The notes under the pieces are model-generated. The model had not been told where the DNA came from. It ran no database searches and saw only the letters and a program-made list of their open reading frames with translations. 64,000 nucleotides of DNA from an uncultured Acinetobacter sp. (GTDB lineage: Bacteria > Pseudomonadota > Gammaproteobacteria > Pseudomonadales > Moraxellaceae): positions 62,001-126,000 of the forward strand of contig NZ_CANQTS010000001.1 in NCBI RefSeq assembly GCF_947626835.1, given 5' to 3'. The first letter of the stretch is position 1, and every line of letters starts with the position of its first letter. Of the stretch, positions 51,636 through 61,493 are shown one piece after another. Both the position numbers and the translations under genes were made by a program.

Positions 51636-54578
51636 ATGAGCGTATCGGAAATTAGACCGATTGCCATTGAGGATGAGCTGAAAAGTTCATATCTCGATTA
51701 TGCTATGAGTGTGATTGTATCTCGTGCATTACCAGACGTTCGAGATGGTCTAAAGCCTGTGCATCGTCGTGTGCTATTCGCTATGCACGAATTGGGCAAT
51801 GATTATAACAAAGCGTATAAAAAATCTGCCCGTGTTGTCGGCGATGTGATCGGTAAATATCACCCACATGGTGATTCTGCTGTATACGAAACCATTGTTC
51901 GTATGGCACAAGAGTTTAGCTTACGTTATCAATTGGTTGATGGCCAAGGTAACTTTGGTTCGGTGGATGGTGACTCGGCGGCTGCCATGCGTTATACCGA
52001 AGTGCGTATGCAAAAGCTCACCCATGAATTGTTGTCTGATTTAGAAAAAGACACGGTGGAGTGGGAAGATAACTACGATGGCTCTGAGCGTATTCCTCAA
52101 GTCATGCCAACGCGTGTACCGAACTTACTCATTAATGGGGTAACTGGTATTGCGGTGGGTATGGCGACCAATATGGCACCGCATAACATGACCGAAGTGG
52201 TCAATGCATGTCTTGCTTATGCCAATGACCCAAATATCTCGATTGAAGGCTTAATGGAGCACATCTCAGGTCCAGATTTCCCAACTGGTGGTATCATCTA
52301 TGGTAAATCAGGCATTGTGGATGCCTATCGCACGGGTAAAGGCCGTTTGCATATTCGTGGTAAATACCACTTTGAAGAAGATGCAAAAACCGGTCGTACC
52401 ACCATCGTCTTTACTGAAATTCCGTATCAAGTCAATAAAGCCAAAACCATTGAGCGTATTGCTGAATTGGTTAAAGAGAAAAAACTTGAAGGTATTTCTG
52501 AATTACGTGATGAGTCTGATAAAGACGGTATGCGTATTGCCATTGATCTTAAACGCGGTGAAAACGCCGAAGTTGTGGTTAATAACTTATTCTTAAATAC
52601 CCAATTAGAAAACTCATTTAGCATCAATATGGTTTGCCTTGACAATGGTCAGCCAAAATTGATGAACTTAAAAGATATTATTGCGGCATTTATCCGTCAT
52701 CGCCAAGAAGTGGTAACACGCCGTACCATGTTTGAATTGCGTAAAGCGCGTGAACGTGGGCATATCTTAGAAGGTTTAACAGTCGCTCTTGCTAATATTG
52801 ATTCAATTATTGAAACCATTCGTTCATCAGCCAATCCGGCTCAAGCACGCGAATTGTTGCAAGCGGGTGAATGGCAAGCTGGTGGTGTACAAGCTTTGCT
52901 AGATGCAGCAGGTTCTGTGTCGATTCGTCCTGACGAAATTGAAGGCGAAGATCCAAGCCGTCCATTTGGTTTAAATGATGCAGTGTATCGTTTATCACCT
53001 GCGCAAGTGGCGGCAATTTTAGAGTTGCGTTTGCACCGTTTAACTGGTTTAGAGCAAGACAAGTTACAAGCTGAATACTCAGAGATCTTGGCGCAAATTG
53101 CCGACTTAACTGACATTTTAAATGACTTTAATCGCTTAATGACGGTGATTCGTGAAGAATTGGCGATGATCATTCAGCAATATGGTGACGAACGTCGTAC
53201 CCAAATTGTGGAATCACGCGTGGATTTTTCACGTGAAGATTTAATTCCTGAAGAGCAAGTGGTACTCACCGTTTCACATTCAGGTTATGCCAAAACTCAG
53301 CCGTTGTCGGATTATCAAGCACAGCGTCGTGGTGGTCGTGGTAAGTCCGCCACCAGTATGAAAGACGATGACCATATTCGTCATTTAATTGTGACTTCCA
53401 ATCATGCTACAGTGTTGTTCTTTACGAACGTGGGTAAGGTGTATCGCTTACGGGTATTTGAAGTGCCACAAGCTTCGCGTGGTGCTAAAGGTCGCCCCAT
53501 TGTCAACTTGTTGCCGCTTGAAGCAGGCGAGAGCATTACTGCAATTTTACCGGTCATTGATGCACCGAAGAAATTCAAAGTGCGCATTGCTGAATTTAAA
53601 GCCTTTGTGGCCAACAATGCAGCCAAGTTACAACAACATGCAGTGGTGGCAACTCAGTTTGATGCCTTAAGCCAAGCATTAACTAATTTTGATGACAACA
53701 GCGATGAATTGTCAGACGAGTTACGTTTGGTATTAAAAACATTAAGCATTGAACTTGATGCCGAAACGGCTGAATTTGATGATGCATTACTTGCTGATTT
53801 TGCTGCCCACACTTTAAGTTTGCGTAAAAACTACTTTGTATTTATGGCCACAGCGTCAGGTACAGTTAAACGTGTTGAGCTTGATCAATTTAGTAACGTG
53901 CGTTCAAATGGTTTACGTGCGATTGAGTTAAACGAAGCAGACACCTTAATTGGGGTTGCGATTACCGATGGCGAGCAGCAAATTATGTTGTTCTCTAACG
54001 AAGGTAAAGCGATTCGTTTTGCAGAAACTGATGTACGTGCGATGGGTCGCTCAGCGCGTGGTGTACGCGGTATGCGTGTCATGATTGGTGCGACGCTTGA
54101 CGATGCCGAAGATGATCTTGAGCAGGACGATGAAGATGGCGAAAGCGCATCTGTCAGTCGTATTGTCTCGCTTGTAGTGGTGCCTGAAACAGGTGAAGTG
54201 TTATGTGCTTCGGCTAATGGTTTTGGTAAACGTACCCCTGTTGATGACTTCCCAACCAAAAAACGTGGTGGTAAAGGTATTATTGCCATTAAAACCTCAG
54301 AACGTAATGGTGAGTTGGTGGGTGCAGTTGCCATCGATCAAAGCAAAGAGTTAATGCTTATTTCTAATGGCGGTACGTTGGTACGTACCCGTGCATCAGA
54401 AGTGGCACAAACTGGTCGTAATGCACAAGGTGTTCGTTTAATCCGTTTAGCGGAAGATGAAATCTTAGTGGGTGTAGAAGCAATTGAAGCTGTAGAAGAA
54501 GATGAGATTGATCTTGTTGAAGATACAGTGGTTGTGGAAACAGACGCGATTTTAAATGAAGATGTTGCACAAAACTAA
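51636..54578 (+). CDS. gyrA: DNA gyrase subunit A with an internal insertion
   Basis: This 980-residue subunit cleaves and rejoins DNA during negative supercoiling. The winged-helix/tower part is normal: the quinolone region reads [11 protein letters not shown] with Ser81 and Glu85 in the sensitive state, and the active-site tyrosine is Tyr120 (AAMRYTEVR). The C-terminal beta-pinwheel starts with the GyrA box QRRGGRGK. Between ITAILPVID (to residue 642) and [14 protein letters not shown] (from 732) lies about 85-90 extra residues, charged and helix-prone, where E. coli has a short loop. The usual length is about 875-905, so the excess is explained by this insert. An acidic tail ([14 protein letters not shown]) ends it. 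GGAG precedes ATG 51636. Confidence 0.97.
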   Translation: MSVSEIRPIAIEDELKSSYLDYAMSVIVSRALPDVRDGLKPVHRRVLFAMHELGNDYNKAYKKSARVVGDVIGKYHPHGDSAVYETIVRMAQEFSLRYQLVDGQGNFGSVDGDSAAAMRYTEVRMQKLTHELLSDLEKDTVEWEDNYDGSERIPQVMPTRVPNLLINGVTGIAVGMATNMAPHNMTEVVNACLAYANDPNISIEGLMEHISGPDFPTGGIIYGKSGIVDAYRTGKGRLHIRGKYHFEEDAKTGRTTIVFTEIPYQVNKAKTIERIAELVKEKKLEGISELRDESDKDGMRIAIDLKRGENAEVVVNNLFLNTQLENSFSINMVCLDNGQPKLMNLKDIIAAFIRHRQEVVTRRTMFELRKARERGHILEGLTVALANIDSIIETIRSSANPAQARELLQAGEWQAGGVQALLDAAGSVSIRPDEIEGEDPSRPFGLNDAVYRLSPAQVAAILELRLHRLTGLEQDKLQAEYSEILAQIADLTDILNDFNRLMTVIREELAMIIQQYGDERRTQIVESRVDFSREDLIPEEQVVLTVSHSGYAKTQPLSDYQAQRRGGRGKSATSMKDDDHIRHLIVTSNHATVLFFTNVGKVYRLRVFEVPQASRGAKGRPIVNLLPLEAGESITAILPVIDAPKKFKVRIAEFKAFVANNAAKLQQHAVVATQFDALSQALTNFDDNSDELSDELRLVLKTLSIELDAETAEFDDALLADFAAHTLSLRKNYFVFMATASGTVKRVELDQFSNVRSNGLRAIELNEADTLIGVAITDGEQQIMLFSNEGKAIRFAETDVRAMGRSARGVRGMRVMIGATLDDAEDDLEQDDEDGESASVSRIVSLVVVPETGEVLCASANGFGKRTPVDDFPTKKRGGKGIIAIKTSERNGELVGAVAIDQSKELMLISNGGTLVRTRASEVAQTGRNAQGVRLIRLAEDEILVGVEAIEAVEEDEIDLVEDTVVVETDAILNEDVAQN

Positions 54579-54596
54579 GTTTTGGGTTAACACATG

Positions 54597-54618
54597 AGGG
54601 CGCTTCGGCGTCCTTTTT
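54597..54618 (+). terminator. Terminator of gyrA
   Basis: AGGGCGC / GCGTCCT stem around a stable TTCG loop, followed by TTTTT. Confidence 0.9.
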
Positions 54619-54635
54619 ACTTTTAGGATAAAGAC

Positions 54636-55040
54636 ATGAACATAAAGTTATGGGCAATCGCTTCGCTTGTGGGTTTAGTCGGTTGTGCAGAACAACAAAA
54701 TTTGGCTGATCCAAGTGCAGCTCAAGTACAAGCAGCAGAGGCTGCTTATCAAGATTTAAGCGCACGTAATTTTGAACAATTTATGCAGCATCTTGACCCC
54801 AAGTTACAGGCATATTTTCAAGAAAACCCAAGGGTGTTAAAGAAATTTGCAAGCGCTATTCCAAAAGAGCACATCAAGTCCAAAACTTTAATGAGCAAAC
54901 GCATGCAAAGTGAAGCGGAATACAAAGTCAGCTATGAGATTGCTTATCCAAAAAATTTAGTGCAATACGATGTCAGCTTTGACCGCCCCAATGGCAGCAC
55001 GCAAATTAATAATATTAATATTCAAGTTTTTGGTGAATAA
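54636..55040 (+). CDS. Small lipoprotein of unknown function
   Basis: This 134-residue protein has a lipoprotein signal (MNIKLWAIASLVGLVGC; Cys17 after LVG). The mature part begins AEQQNLADPSA and holds a helix-then-sheet domain like DUF4878/NTF2-like lipoproteins (AAYQDLSARNFEQFMQHLDPKL). I am not sure of the family. AGGATAA lies before ATG 54636. It is a single gene after the gyrA terminator. Confidence 0.75.
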   Translation: MNIKLWAIASLVGLVGCAEQQNLADPSAAQVQAAEAAYQDLSARNFEQFMQHLDPKLQAYFQENPRVLKKFASAIPKEHIKSKTLMSKRMQSEAEYKVSYEIAYPKNLVQYDVSFDRPNGSTQINNINIQVFGE

Positions 55041-55289
55041 GTGCTTGTGATCATCACCTTATGTATAAAAACGCATCGGTTTTAGATCACAATTGATCAA
55101 GCCGGTGCTTTTAACAACAAAACATCCAAGCGATGTTTAGCCATCAGTGACGGATTTAAATTATCTATTGAATCTATATTGATTTTTTGACTGTATTTTA
55201 AAATCTACATTGAAATAATTTTATGCAAGTCATCACAAGATATGATTAAATGCCACCTCTATTGTGTTTCACATTGACAAGGAAAAATC

Positions 55290-56372
55290 ATGCGCGCGTA
55301 CAACTTCTGTGCTGGTCCTGCTGCATTACCCACTGCCGTTTTAGAAAAAGCTCAAGCTGAAATGCTCGATTGGCAAGGCAAAGGCTTATCGATTATGGAA
55401 ATGAGCCACCGTAGTGCAGATTATGTTGCTGTGGCCGAAAAAGCTGAAGCTGACTTACGTAAGCTCATGAACATTCCTGACAACTACAAAGTGTTGTTTT
55501 TACAAGGTGGTGCATCGCTACAATTCTCTGCGATTCCATTGAATTTATTAGGTAAAAATAACCAAGCTGACTATATTCACACCGGTATTTGGTCAGAAAA
55601 AGCGCTCAAAGAAGCCAAGCGTTATGGCGACATCAACGTGGTTGAAGCGGGTATTAAAGATCAAGATGGCAAGCTCGCCATTTCTGAACCAAGCACTTGG
55701 AATTTATCAAAAGATGCCGCTTATGTGCATTATGCTGATAACGAAACGATTGGTGGTTTGCAATTTAACCATATTCCTGAAACCGATACACCATTGGTGG
55801 CTGATTTATCATCAAGCATTTTATCTGCACCGATTGATGTGACCAAATTCGGTTTAATCTATGCAGGCGCGCAAAAAAATATTGGTCCTGCTGGCTTAAC
55901 TTTAGTGATCATTCGTGATGATTTACTTGATCAAGCGATGGACAGTATTCCAAGCATTTTAAAATATTCAGATCAAGCCAAAAATGATTCGATGGTGAAT
56001 ACGCCATCAACCTATGCATGGTACTTATCAGGCTTGGTGTTTGAATGGTTACTTGAACAAGGCGGCGTAGATGCAATCTATAAAGCGAACCTTGCTAAAG
56101 CCGAATTACTCTATGGTTATATTGATGCCAGTGATTTTTATGCCAATCCAATTGCCAAAGAATATCGCTCAATCATGAACGTACCATTTACGTTGGCAAA
56201 ACCTGAGCTTGAAAAACAGTTCCTCAAAGAAGCTGAAGAAAATCACTTGTTGAACCTTGCCGGTCACCGTTCGGTTGGTGGTATGCGTGCAAGTATTTAT
56301 AATGCTGTACCATTAGAAGGCGTGCAAGCTTTGGTCAACTTTATGGATGACTTTGCTAAACGCAATGCTTAA
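55290..56372 (+). CDS. serC: Phosphoserine aminotransferase
   Basis: This 360-residue PLP enzyme makes 3-phosphoserine for serine, and takes part in pyridoxal phosphate synthesis. PLP Lys196 sits in YAGAQKNIGPAG. FCAGPAALP at the N-terminus and GHRSVGGMRASIYNA at the C-terminus are signatures. AAGGAAA precedes the ATG. It is monocistronic, with a strong terminator. Confidence 0.98.
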   Translation: MRAYNFCAGPAALPTAVLEKAQAEMLDWQGKGLSIMEMSHRSADYVAVAEKAEADLRKLMNIPDNYKVLFLQGGASLQFSAIPLNLLGKNNQADYIHTGIWSEKALKEAKRYGDINVVEAGIKDQDGKLAISEPSTWNLSKDAAYVHYADNETIGGLQFNHIPETDTPLVADLSSSILSAPIDVTKFGLIYAGAQKNIGPAGLTLVIIRDDLLDQAMDSIPSILKYSDQAKNDSMVNTPSTYAWYLSGLVFEWLLEQGGVDAIYKANLAKAELLYGYIDASDFYANPIAKEYRSIMNVPFTLAKPELEKQFLKEAEENHLLNLAGHRSVGGMRASIYNAVPLEGVQALVNFMDDFAKRNA

Positions 56373-56383
56373 AGCGTAAAATC

Positions 56384-56417
56384 AAAAAAGCCCAAGTTTA
56401 AACTTGGGCTTTTTTTA
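56384..56417. terminator. Bidirectional terminator after serC
   Basis: AAAAAGCCCAAGTTT and its exact complement form a near-continuous palindrome with A and T flanks. It overlaps the last bases of the convergent gene. Confidence 0.95.
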
Positions 56418-57350
56418 TGCGGTGTGTTGTAAATTGACTTGTAGCCAAATATTACCGCGAATATATTGTCCTACATTAAAATCTGCATACTTTGGATCAC
56501 GGGTGGCAACGCGCACTAAAGTCGCTTCAGCATTATCTTCACGTAACAAGGTCACATCATACAAAGTATAGTCTTGCTGCATAAATTGCATTTGGGTTTT
56601 GCCCACCACTTGACCTTGGAACCATGCTTCGTCTTCTTGGCCTAAAGTTTCGCCATATAAATAAGCCACCATCTGAGAAAAATCAACCGTGACAGGTTCA
56701 CGATCTTGCTCAGACTGAGGCTGCCACGCATCAATTTGTTCTTGCAAATTAGGCGGTGCGACACCGTCATTGGCGGCTAAAATATCATTTAAAGCACGAT
56801 GATGTTTAATCGATGCAGGATCATCGACCACCAATTGTTCATGTTCACCTACGGCTTCTAATACATAGGCCCATGCGTTTAGCTCACCGCTATAAGCTTG
56901 TTGTTGCTGATAACGGTGATGATTCACGCTATATAAATTATCAAAGGCATAGACAATATTATTGTTGCCTAAATTTAAACGTAGTACAGCTTGGGTGTTG
57001 GTCTTACAAGTAATAATACGCTCAATTTGGGCACGAATTTTGTAAGGACTTGGAAAACTTGGAAAGGCAGTTTTGACTTTTTTAGGACGATGATTTTCAA
57101 CATCAATCACTTGGTTAATTAGAACAGAAGATTGTTTTGGGCCTTGAATGAGCCATGTATTTTCATCCATATCACACTCTTGCATGCATAGACCCATCGG
57201 CATGACTGGTGCATCAAGTGCCAGCCCTAACCATGCAGGTACATCGTCGCTTGGATTTTCGGTGAGTAAATTCCAATGCTCAACGTGGCTACCGAAGTTT
57301 TGATCTTCAATGGTGATCATTTCTGGTCTATTTTGATTTTTCATATGCAC
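56415..57350 (-). CDS. Hypothetical protein (311 residues)
   Basis: I do not recognise a family. The protein is soluble, acidic and tryptophan/glutamine-rich, with no signal peptide or membrane helix. Two parts can be seen: an N-terminal half (about 1-150) with SPYKIRAQIERIITCKTN, and a C-terminal half ending in a strand-rich OB-like stretch (TLVRVATRDPKYADFNVGQYIRGNIWLQVNL). The start is uncertain; ATG 57350 and ATG 57344 are two codons apart, and neither has a good ribosome binding site. It lies opposite serC and stands alone. Confidence 0.7.
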   Translation of the reverse strand: MHMKNQNRPEMITIEDQNFGSHVEHWNLLTENPSDDVPAWLGLALDAPVMPMGLCMQECDMDENTWLIQGPKQSSVLINQVIDVENHRPKKVKTAFPSFPSPYKIRAQIERIITCKTNTQAVLRLNLGNNNIVYAFDNLYSVNHHRYQQQQAYSGELNAWAYVLEAVGEHEQLVVDDPASIKHHRALNDILAANDGVAPPNLQEQIDAWQPQSEQDREPVTVDFSQMVAYLYGETLGQEDEAWFQGQVVGKTQMQFMQQDYTLYDVTLLREDNAEATLVRVATRDPKYADFNVGQYIRGNIWLQVNLQHTA

Positions 57351-57541
57351 AATAGAACTTTGAGTGGTTTAAATGATTTAATCGAGGATGATTTGGTTTT
57401 TTCAAGGGAGCTGAGGTAAATTTAGACAAATAAAATCTAAAAGTGATAAAACCTGATCTCGAGCTAAAATAAAGATCAACCACAATTGATGAAAGATTAT
57501 TGCTACACTTGGTTTTGTTTTTAAGTAAAAAGGTATTTAAG

Positions 57542-58009
57542 TTGCTGCCATTTAAACTGTGGGTCGACGCAGATGCATTGCCTAAAATTTTGCGTGACGT
57601 GATTATTCGTGCATCTGACCGCCACCAATTAGAAGTGACTTTTGTGGCCAATCAAAATGTGGGCATTCGACCTTCGGTGCGTATCAATTCAATTCAGGTG
57701 ATGAGTGGTGCCGACCAAGCCGATCAAGAAATTTTAGATCGGATGCAACCGAATGATATTGTGATGACCCAAGACATTCCACTTGCAGCACAAGTGATTG
57801 AAAAAGGAGGAATTGCCATTCATCCGCGTGGTGAAATTTATACCACTGCCAATGTCAAAGCACGCCTACATTTACGTGACTTTATGGATACTTTAAGAGG
57901 TGCTGGGGTACAAACGGGTGGGCCACCGCCTTTATCTGAGCGTGATAAACGTGAATTTTCCAATAGCTTAGAACAAACCATTTTTAAGCAAAAACGTAAG
58001 ACTGCCTAA
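57542..58009 (+). CDS. YaiI/YqxD family protein (DUF188)
   Basis: This 155-residue protein starts at TTG 57542, which has AAAAGG upstream and gives the family length; the track frame from 57500 adds 14 odd residues. It is a PIN-like fold with [17 protein letters not shown] at the start and [20 protein letters not shown] in the middle. The acidic residues fit a possible nuclease site. Function is unknown. The EamA gene begins immediately after its stop, so translation is probably coupled. Confidence 0.88.
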   Translation: MLPFKLWVDADALPKILRDVIIRASDRHQLEVTFVANQNVGIRPSVRINSIQVMSGADQADQEILDRMQPNDIVMTQDIPLAAQVIEKGGIAIHPRGEIYTTANVKARLHLRDFMDTLRGAGVQTGGPPPLSERDKREFSNSLEQTIFKQKRKTA

Positions 58010-58918
58010 ATGTTACCTTTAAGCAAAACCAATATTGTGCTGACCTATGCTTTATTGGTCTTTATTTGGTCGACCACGCCCTTAGCAATTGTCTGGAGTG
58101 TCGATGATTTACATGCCTTGTGGGCGCTGGTGCTGCGCTTTTTTATTGCCTTGCCTTTAGCTATTGGATTAATGCTGATTTTAAGGCAGCATTTTCCAAT
58201 GAGCAAAACGGCATGGCACAGTTATTTGGCAGGTGCTTTTAGTTTAATTGGCTCACAGTTTTTTACTTATGTGGCCACCTCTTATTTAAGTTCTGGCATG
58301 ATTGCTTTGATGTTTGGCTTAGCACCGATTATGGCAGGTTTAATTGGCTGGTTGGTGTTTGGGCAAAAACTGCATTATCTGCAATGGTTAGGGATGTTAA
58401 TTGCAGTCATGGGTTTGGGTTTAATTTGTTTTGCAGGTGAGCAAGCCAGTGTTAACCCAGTGGGTATTGGCTTGATGCTACTCAGTGTTTTAAGTTATGC
58501 CGCGTCTATTTTTTGGGTCAAAAAGGTCAATGCCCATGTTGCACCTGTAGCACAGGCCACTGGTTCAATTTTTGTATCTACCTTGCTTGCCATCTGTATT
58601 TTACCGTTTATTTGGCAGTATCTACCCACCCAATTGCCCAGCTTAAAAAGCTTTAGTGCTTTATTATATACCGTGATTATGGCCTCACTAATTGCCATGT
58701 TTTGCTACTTTAAATTGGTGAAAAATGTTCAAGCCACCACTTTGTCTTTAACCACCGTGATGACCCCCATGTTGGCAATTTTTTTAGGAGCATGGCTCAA
58801 TCAAGAGAAATTATCACTGATGGTATTTGTGGGGGCATTGGTGTTGCTATTGGGTTTAGCCGTGTATTTTTACCGTGATTTTAAAGCCAGTCGTAATTTA
58901 GAGCGTAAAATTCACTAA
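58010..58918 (+). CDS. EamA/DMT family transporter
   Basis: This 302-residue inner-membrane protein has ten helices in two repeated EamA halves (about 10-140 and 150-295). The second half has the typical TTVMTPMLAIFLGAWLNQE. It is probably a metabolite exporter; the substrate is unknown. ATG 58010 directly abuts the preceding stop codon. Its stop overlaps the convergent PilZ-like gene by 4 bases. Confidence 0.9.
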   Translation: MLPLSKTNIVLTYALLVFIWSTTPLAIVWSVDDLHALWALVLRFFIALPLAIGLMLILRQHFPMSKTAWHSYLAGAFSLIGSQFFTYVATSYLSSGMIALMFGLAPIMAGLIGWLVFGQKLHYLQWLGMLIAVMGLGLICFAGEQASVNPVGIGLMLLSVLSYAASIFWVKKVNAHVAPVAQATGSIFVSTLLAICILPFIWQYLPTQLPSLKSFSALLYTVIMASLIAMFCYFKLVKNVQATTLSLTTVMTPMLAIFLGAWLNQEKLSLMVFVGALVLLLGLAVYFYRDFKASRNLERKIH

Positions 58919-59481
58919 ATGCCGCCGTGTTGTTCAATACACTGGGCCAGTTTGGCTCGGTCGCTAGGTAAAATAGTGACAAAATATGCGCCATTGCGGT
59001 ACTGGCCATTGTCTTGCAATTCGCTATAGACCACTTGGGCTGTGGCAGCAATGTGAAAGAAATTCTCAGCATGGCTTAAGGTCAAGTGCAGATAACTGCC
59101 TTTGCTAATTTTTTCACGACTATAAAAACTTAAACCAGTTCCTGAAAAATTAACCTGTTCAGATTCAGGTAACATGCTTTGTACAATAGAATCGTATAAT
59201 GCCCCTGTAAATAAGTTTAACTTTTGATTGAATAAGGATAAGATTTTAGCAACATGTTGATCTTTTTCAGTGAGTTTGCTGAGTTCAGCATTTAAAGCAT
59301 GATCACACTGATCCAATTCTGCCTGCAGTAAAAAATAACGCGGTAAAATGAAATTGGCAGCGTATGGATCATCTAAAGCTGCAGCCTCACAAATCAGCTG
59401 ATAATTTATTCTTAAAGCGGCATCAATACGAGACATTACACGACGTTCATTGCTTTCGTGTTGAGGCTGAATGTTTTCCAT
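58915..59481 (-). CDS. PilZ-like domain protein
   Basis: This 188-residue soluble protein has N-terminal ERRVMSRIDAALRINYQLI, which resembles the RxxxR c-di-GMP arm of PilZ proteins. After a helical spacer (about 55-105) comes a beta-barrel-like part with NFSGTGLSFYSREKISKGSYLHLTL, similar to the DxSxxG motif but with Asn for Asp. Binding of c-di-GMP is therefore doubtful. Such atypical PilZ proteins often act by protein contacts. It is divergent from the Lol permease gene with only 24 bases between, so that promoter must lie inside this gene. Confidence 0.75.
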   Translation of the reverse strand: MENIQPQHESNERRVMSRIDAALRINYQLICEAAALDDPYAANFILPRYFLLQAELDQCDHALNAELSKLTEKDQHVAKILSLFNQKLNLFTGALYDSIVQSMLPESEQVNFSGTGLSFYSREKISKGSYLHLTLSHAENFFHIAATAQVVYSELQDNGQYRNGAYFVTILPSDRAKLAQCIEQHGGI

Positions 59482-59505
59482 GATTATTACCTCGGATTAG
59501 ATGGT

Positions 59506-60741
59506 ATGTTTAAACCAATCTCGCTGTATATAGGGTTGAGATATACTCGCGCACGGCGAAGTAACCACTTTATTTCCTTTATTGCACTGGTCTCAATGAT
59601 CGGTTTAACCCTTGGGGTGGCCGTATTGATTACAGTACTGTCCGTCATGAACGGTTTTGACCGTGAACTTAAAAATCGTGTTTTAGGCATGGTGCCACAG
59701 GCCACGGTCTCTTCGACACAAATTTTAACAGATTGGCCTGAACTTGCCAAAAAAGTTGAGCAAAATCCGCATGTCGTTGGGGCAGCACCGTTTACCCAAT
59801 TACAAGGCATGCTCACAGCCCAAGGTCAAGTGTCTGGCATTATGGTCACAGGGATTGAACCGGAGTACGAGCGTAAAGTTTCCATTATTCAAGACCATAT
59901 GGTGGCGGGTAATCTAGATGACTTAAAAAAAGGTGAGTTTGGTATTGTTTTAGGCAAACAAATGACCGATGCCTTAGGCCTGGGTGTAGGTGATAGCATT
60001 ACACTGGTATTGCCTGAGGCAACCCCATCACCGGCAGGTGTGGTACCACGTTTTAAACGCTTTAAAATTGTCGGTATTTTTAGTATTGGTGCTGAAGTCG
60101 ACTCTATGATGGGTTATATCGCACTTTATGATGCATCCACTTTGTTGCGTTTACCCGATGGGGCACAAGGGGTACGTATGAAGCTCGATGATATTTTTGC
60201 AGCACCTCAAGTGGCCAATGAAATTGTCTTGGATTTACCGGGCAACTTCTATGCTTCAGATTGGACCTATACCCACGGTAACTTATTTAGCGCCATTCAA
60301 ATGGAAAAGGCCATGGTCAGCCTGTTGCTATTTTTAATTGTCTTGGTGGCTGCATTTAATATTGTCTCAAGTTTGGTGATGGTTGTGACCGACAAAAAAG
60401 CCGATATTGCCATTTTAAGAACTTTAGGTGCCTCACCAAGTATCATTACCAAAATTTTTATGGTGCAAGGTACGGTTATTGGTGTGATTGGTACCGTAGC
60501 AGGGGCAATTTTAGGCGTGGTGTTTGCCTCAAGTATTAGTGGATTGATGGGCTGGTTAAACAATACCTTAGGTTTAAATCTATTTGATGCTTACTTTATC
60601 AACTACTTACCTTCGCATTTACGTTGGCAAGATGTGGTAGTCATTGTAAGTTTATCGTTATTGTTAAGCTTCTTGGCCACGATTTATCCGGCTTTACGTG
60701 CTGCAAAAATCCAACCTGCTGAGGCGTTACGCTATGAGTAA
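59506..60741 (+). CDS. Lipoprotein-releasing permease, LolC/LolE type (LolF-like)
   Basis: This 411-residue MacB/FtsX-type permease has one N-terminal helix (about 22-45), a large periplasmic domain (about 50-270) and three C-terminal helices. Characteristic motifs are SLYIGLRYTRARRSNHFISFI, GLTLGVAVLITVLSVMNGF, and RTLGASPSIITKIF facing the ATPase. With LolD it extracts lipoproteins from the inner membrane for LolA. Only one permease gene is present next to lolD, so it may act as a homodimer (the LolF arrangement). ATG 59506 matches the family start. It overlaps lolD by 8 bases. Confidence 0.92.
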   Translation: MFKPISLYIGLRYTRARRSNHFISFIALVSMIGLTLGVAVLITVLSVMNGFDRELKNRVLGMVPQATVSSTQILTDWPELAKKVEQNPHVVGAAPFTQLQGMLTAQGQVSGIMVTGIEPEYERKVSIIQDHMVAGNLDDLKKGEFGIVLGKQMTDALGLGVGDSITLVLPEATPSPAGVVPRFKRFKIVGIFSIGAEVDSMMGYIALYDASTLLRLPDGAQGVRMKLDDIFAAPQVANEIVLDLPGNFYASDWTYTHGNLFSAIQMEKAMVSLLLFLIVLVAAFNIVSSLVMVVTDKKADIAILRTLGASPSIITKIFMVQGTVIGVIGTVAGAILGVVFASSISGLMGWLNNTLGLNLFDAYFINYLPSHLRWQDVVVIVSLSLLLSFLATIYPALRAAKIQPAEALRYE

Positions 60742-61414
60742 TTTTGTATTAGAAGCGCGCCATATCAATAAGACCTTTAATGATGGCAAAAACCATGTTG
60801 AGGTGATTCAAGATTTATCGCTTGGTGTAAAAGCTGGTGAGTTTGTGTCTATTGTAGGATCGAGTGGTTCGGGTAAAAGTACGTTATTACATGTGTTGGG
60901 TGGCTTAGATGCACCCACACGTGGGGAAGTGTATTTACAAGGACAGCGCTTTGATCATTTAGGTGAAGCTGAACGTGGTTTTTTGCGTAATCAGCATTTA
61001 GGCTTTGTTTATCAATTTCATCATTTGCTGCCTGAATTTACTGCGCTTGAAAACGTGGCTATGCCATTAATGCTGCGTAAAGGCACCCATTACAAACAAG
61101 TTAAGCAACAAGCTGAATATCTACTTGAGCGGGTGGGTTTGTCGCATCGTTTGACGCATCAACCGGGTGAGTTATCGGGCGGTGAGCGACAACGTGTGGC
61201 CATGGCGCGGGCACTGGTGACTCAACCGGCTTTAATGCTTGCTGATGAACCTACCGGTAATTTAGACCGTAAAACCGCAGTGAAAATTTTTGAATTGCTC
61301 AGCGACTTACGCCGTGAATTTAATATGGGTATGTTGATTGTGACCCATGATGAAGCGCTGGCTCAAGCTGCCGATTCAATTTTGCATATGCAAGATGGTG
61401 TGTGGGTCAATTAA
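60734..61414 (+). CDS. lolD: Lipoprotein-releasing system ATP-binding protein
   Basis: This 226-residue ABC ATPase has Walker A GSSGSGKST (42-50), signature LSGGE (147-151) and Walker B LMLADE (167-172). FVYQFHHLLPEFTALENV is the LolD-specific Q-loop region. ATG 60734 overlaps the permease stop, so translation is coupled. It drives lipoprotein release from the inner membrane. Confidence 0.97.
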   Translation: MSNFVLEARHINKTFNDGKNHVEVIQDLSLGVKAGEFVSIVGSSGSGKSTLLHVLGGLDAPTRGEVYLQGQRFDHLGEAERGFLRNQHLGFVYQFHHLLPEFTALENVAMPLMLRKGTHYKQVKQQAEYLLERVGLSHRLTHQPGELSGGERQRVAMARALVTQPALMLADEPTGNLDRKTAVKIFELLSDLRREFNMGMLIVTHDEALAQAADSILHMQDGVWVN

Positions 61415-61438
61415 TTACCCTTGATCTGTTTTTCATTG

Positions 61439-61460
61439 AAGCCCACGATTGTGGGCTTTA
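61439..61460 (+). terminator. Weak hairpin between lolD and comEC
   Basis: AAGCCCAC / GTGGGCTT with loop GATT but a poor T-tract (TTTATG), so readthrough into comEC is likely. Confidence 0.55.
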
Positions 61461-61493
61461 TGCTATTTAAAAGATCACAATGGATGTTGGATC

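Noticed and set aside
51636..54578. Quinolone-resistance mutation in gyrA
   Set aside because: Ser81 and Glu85 (Acinetobacter numbering) are the wild-type residues.
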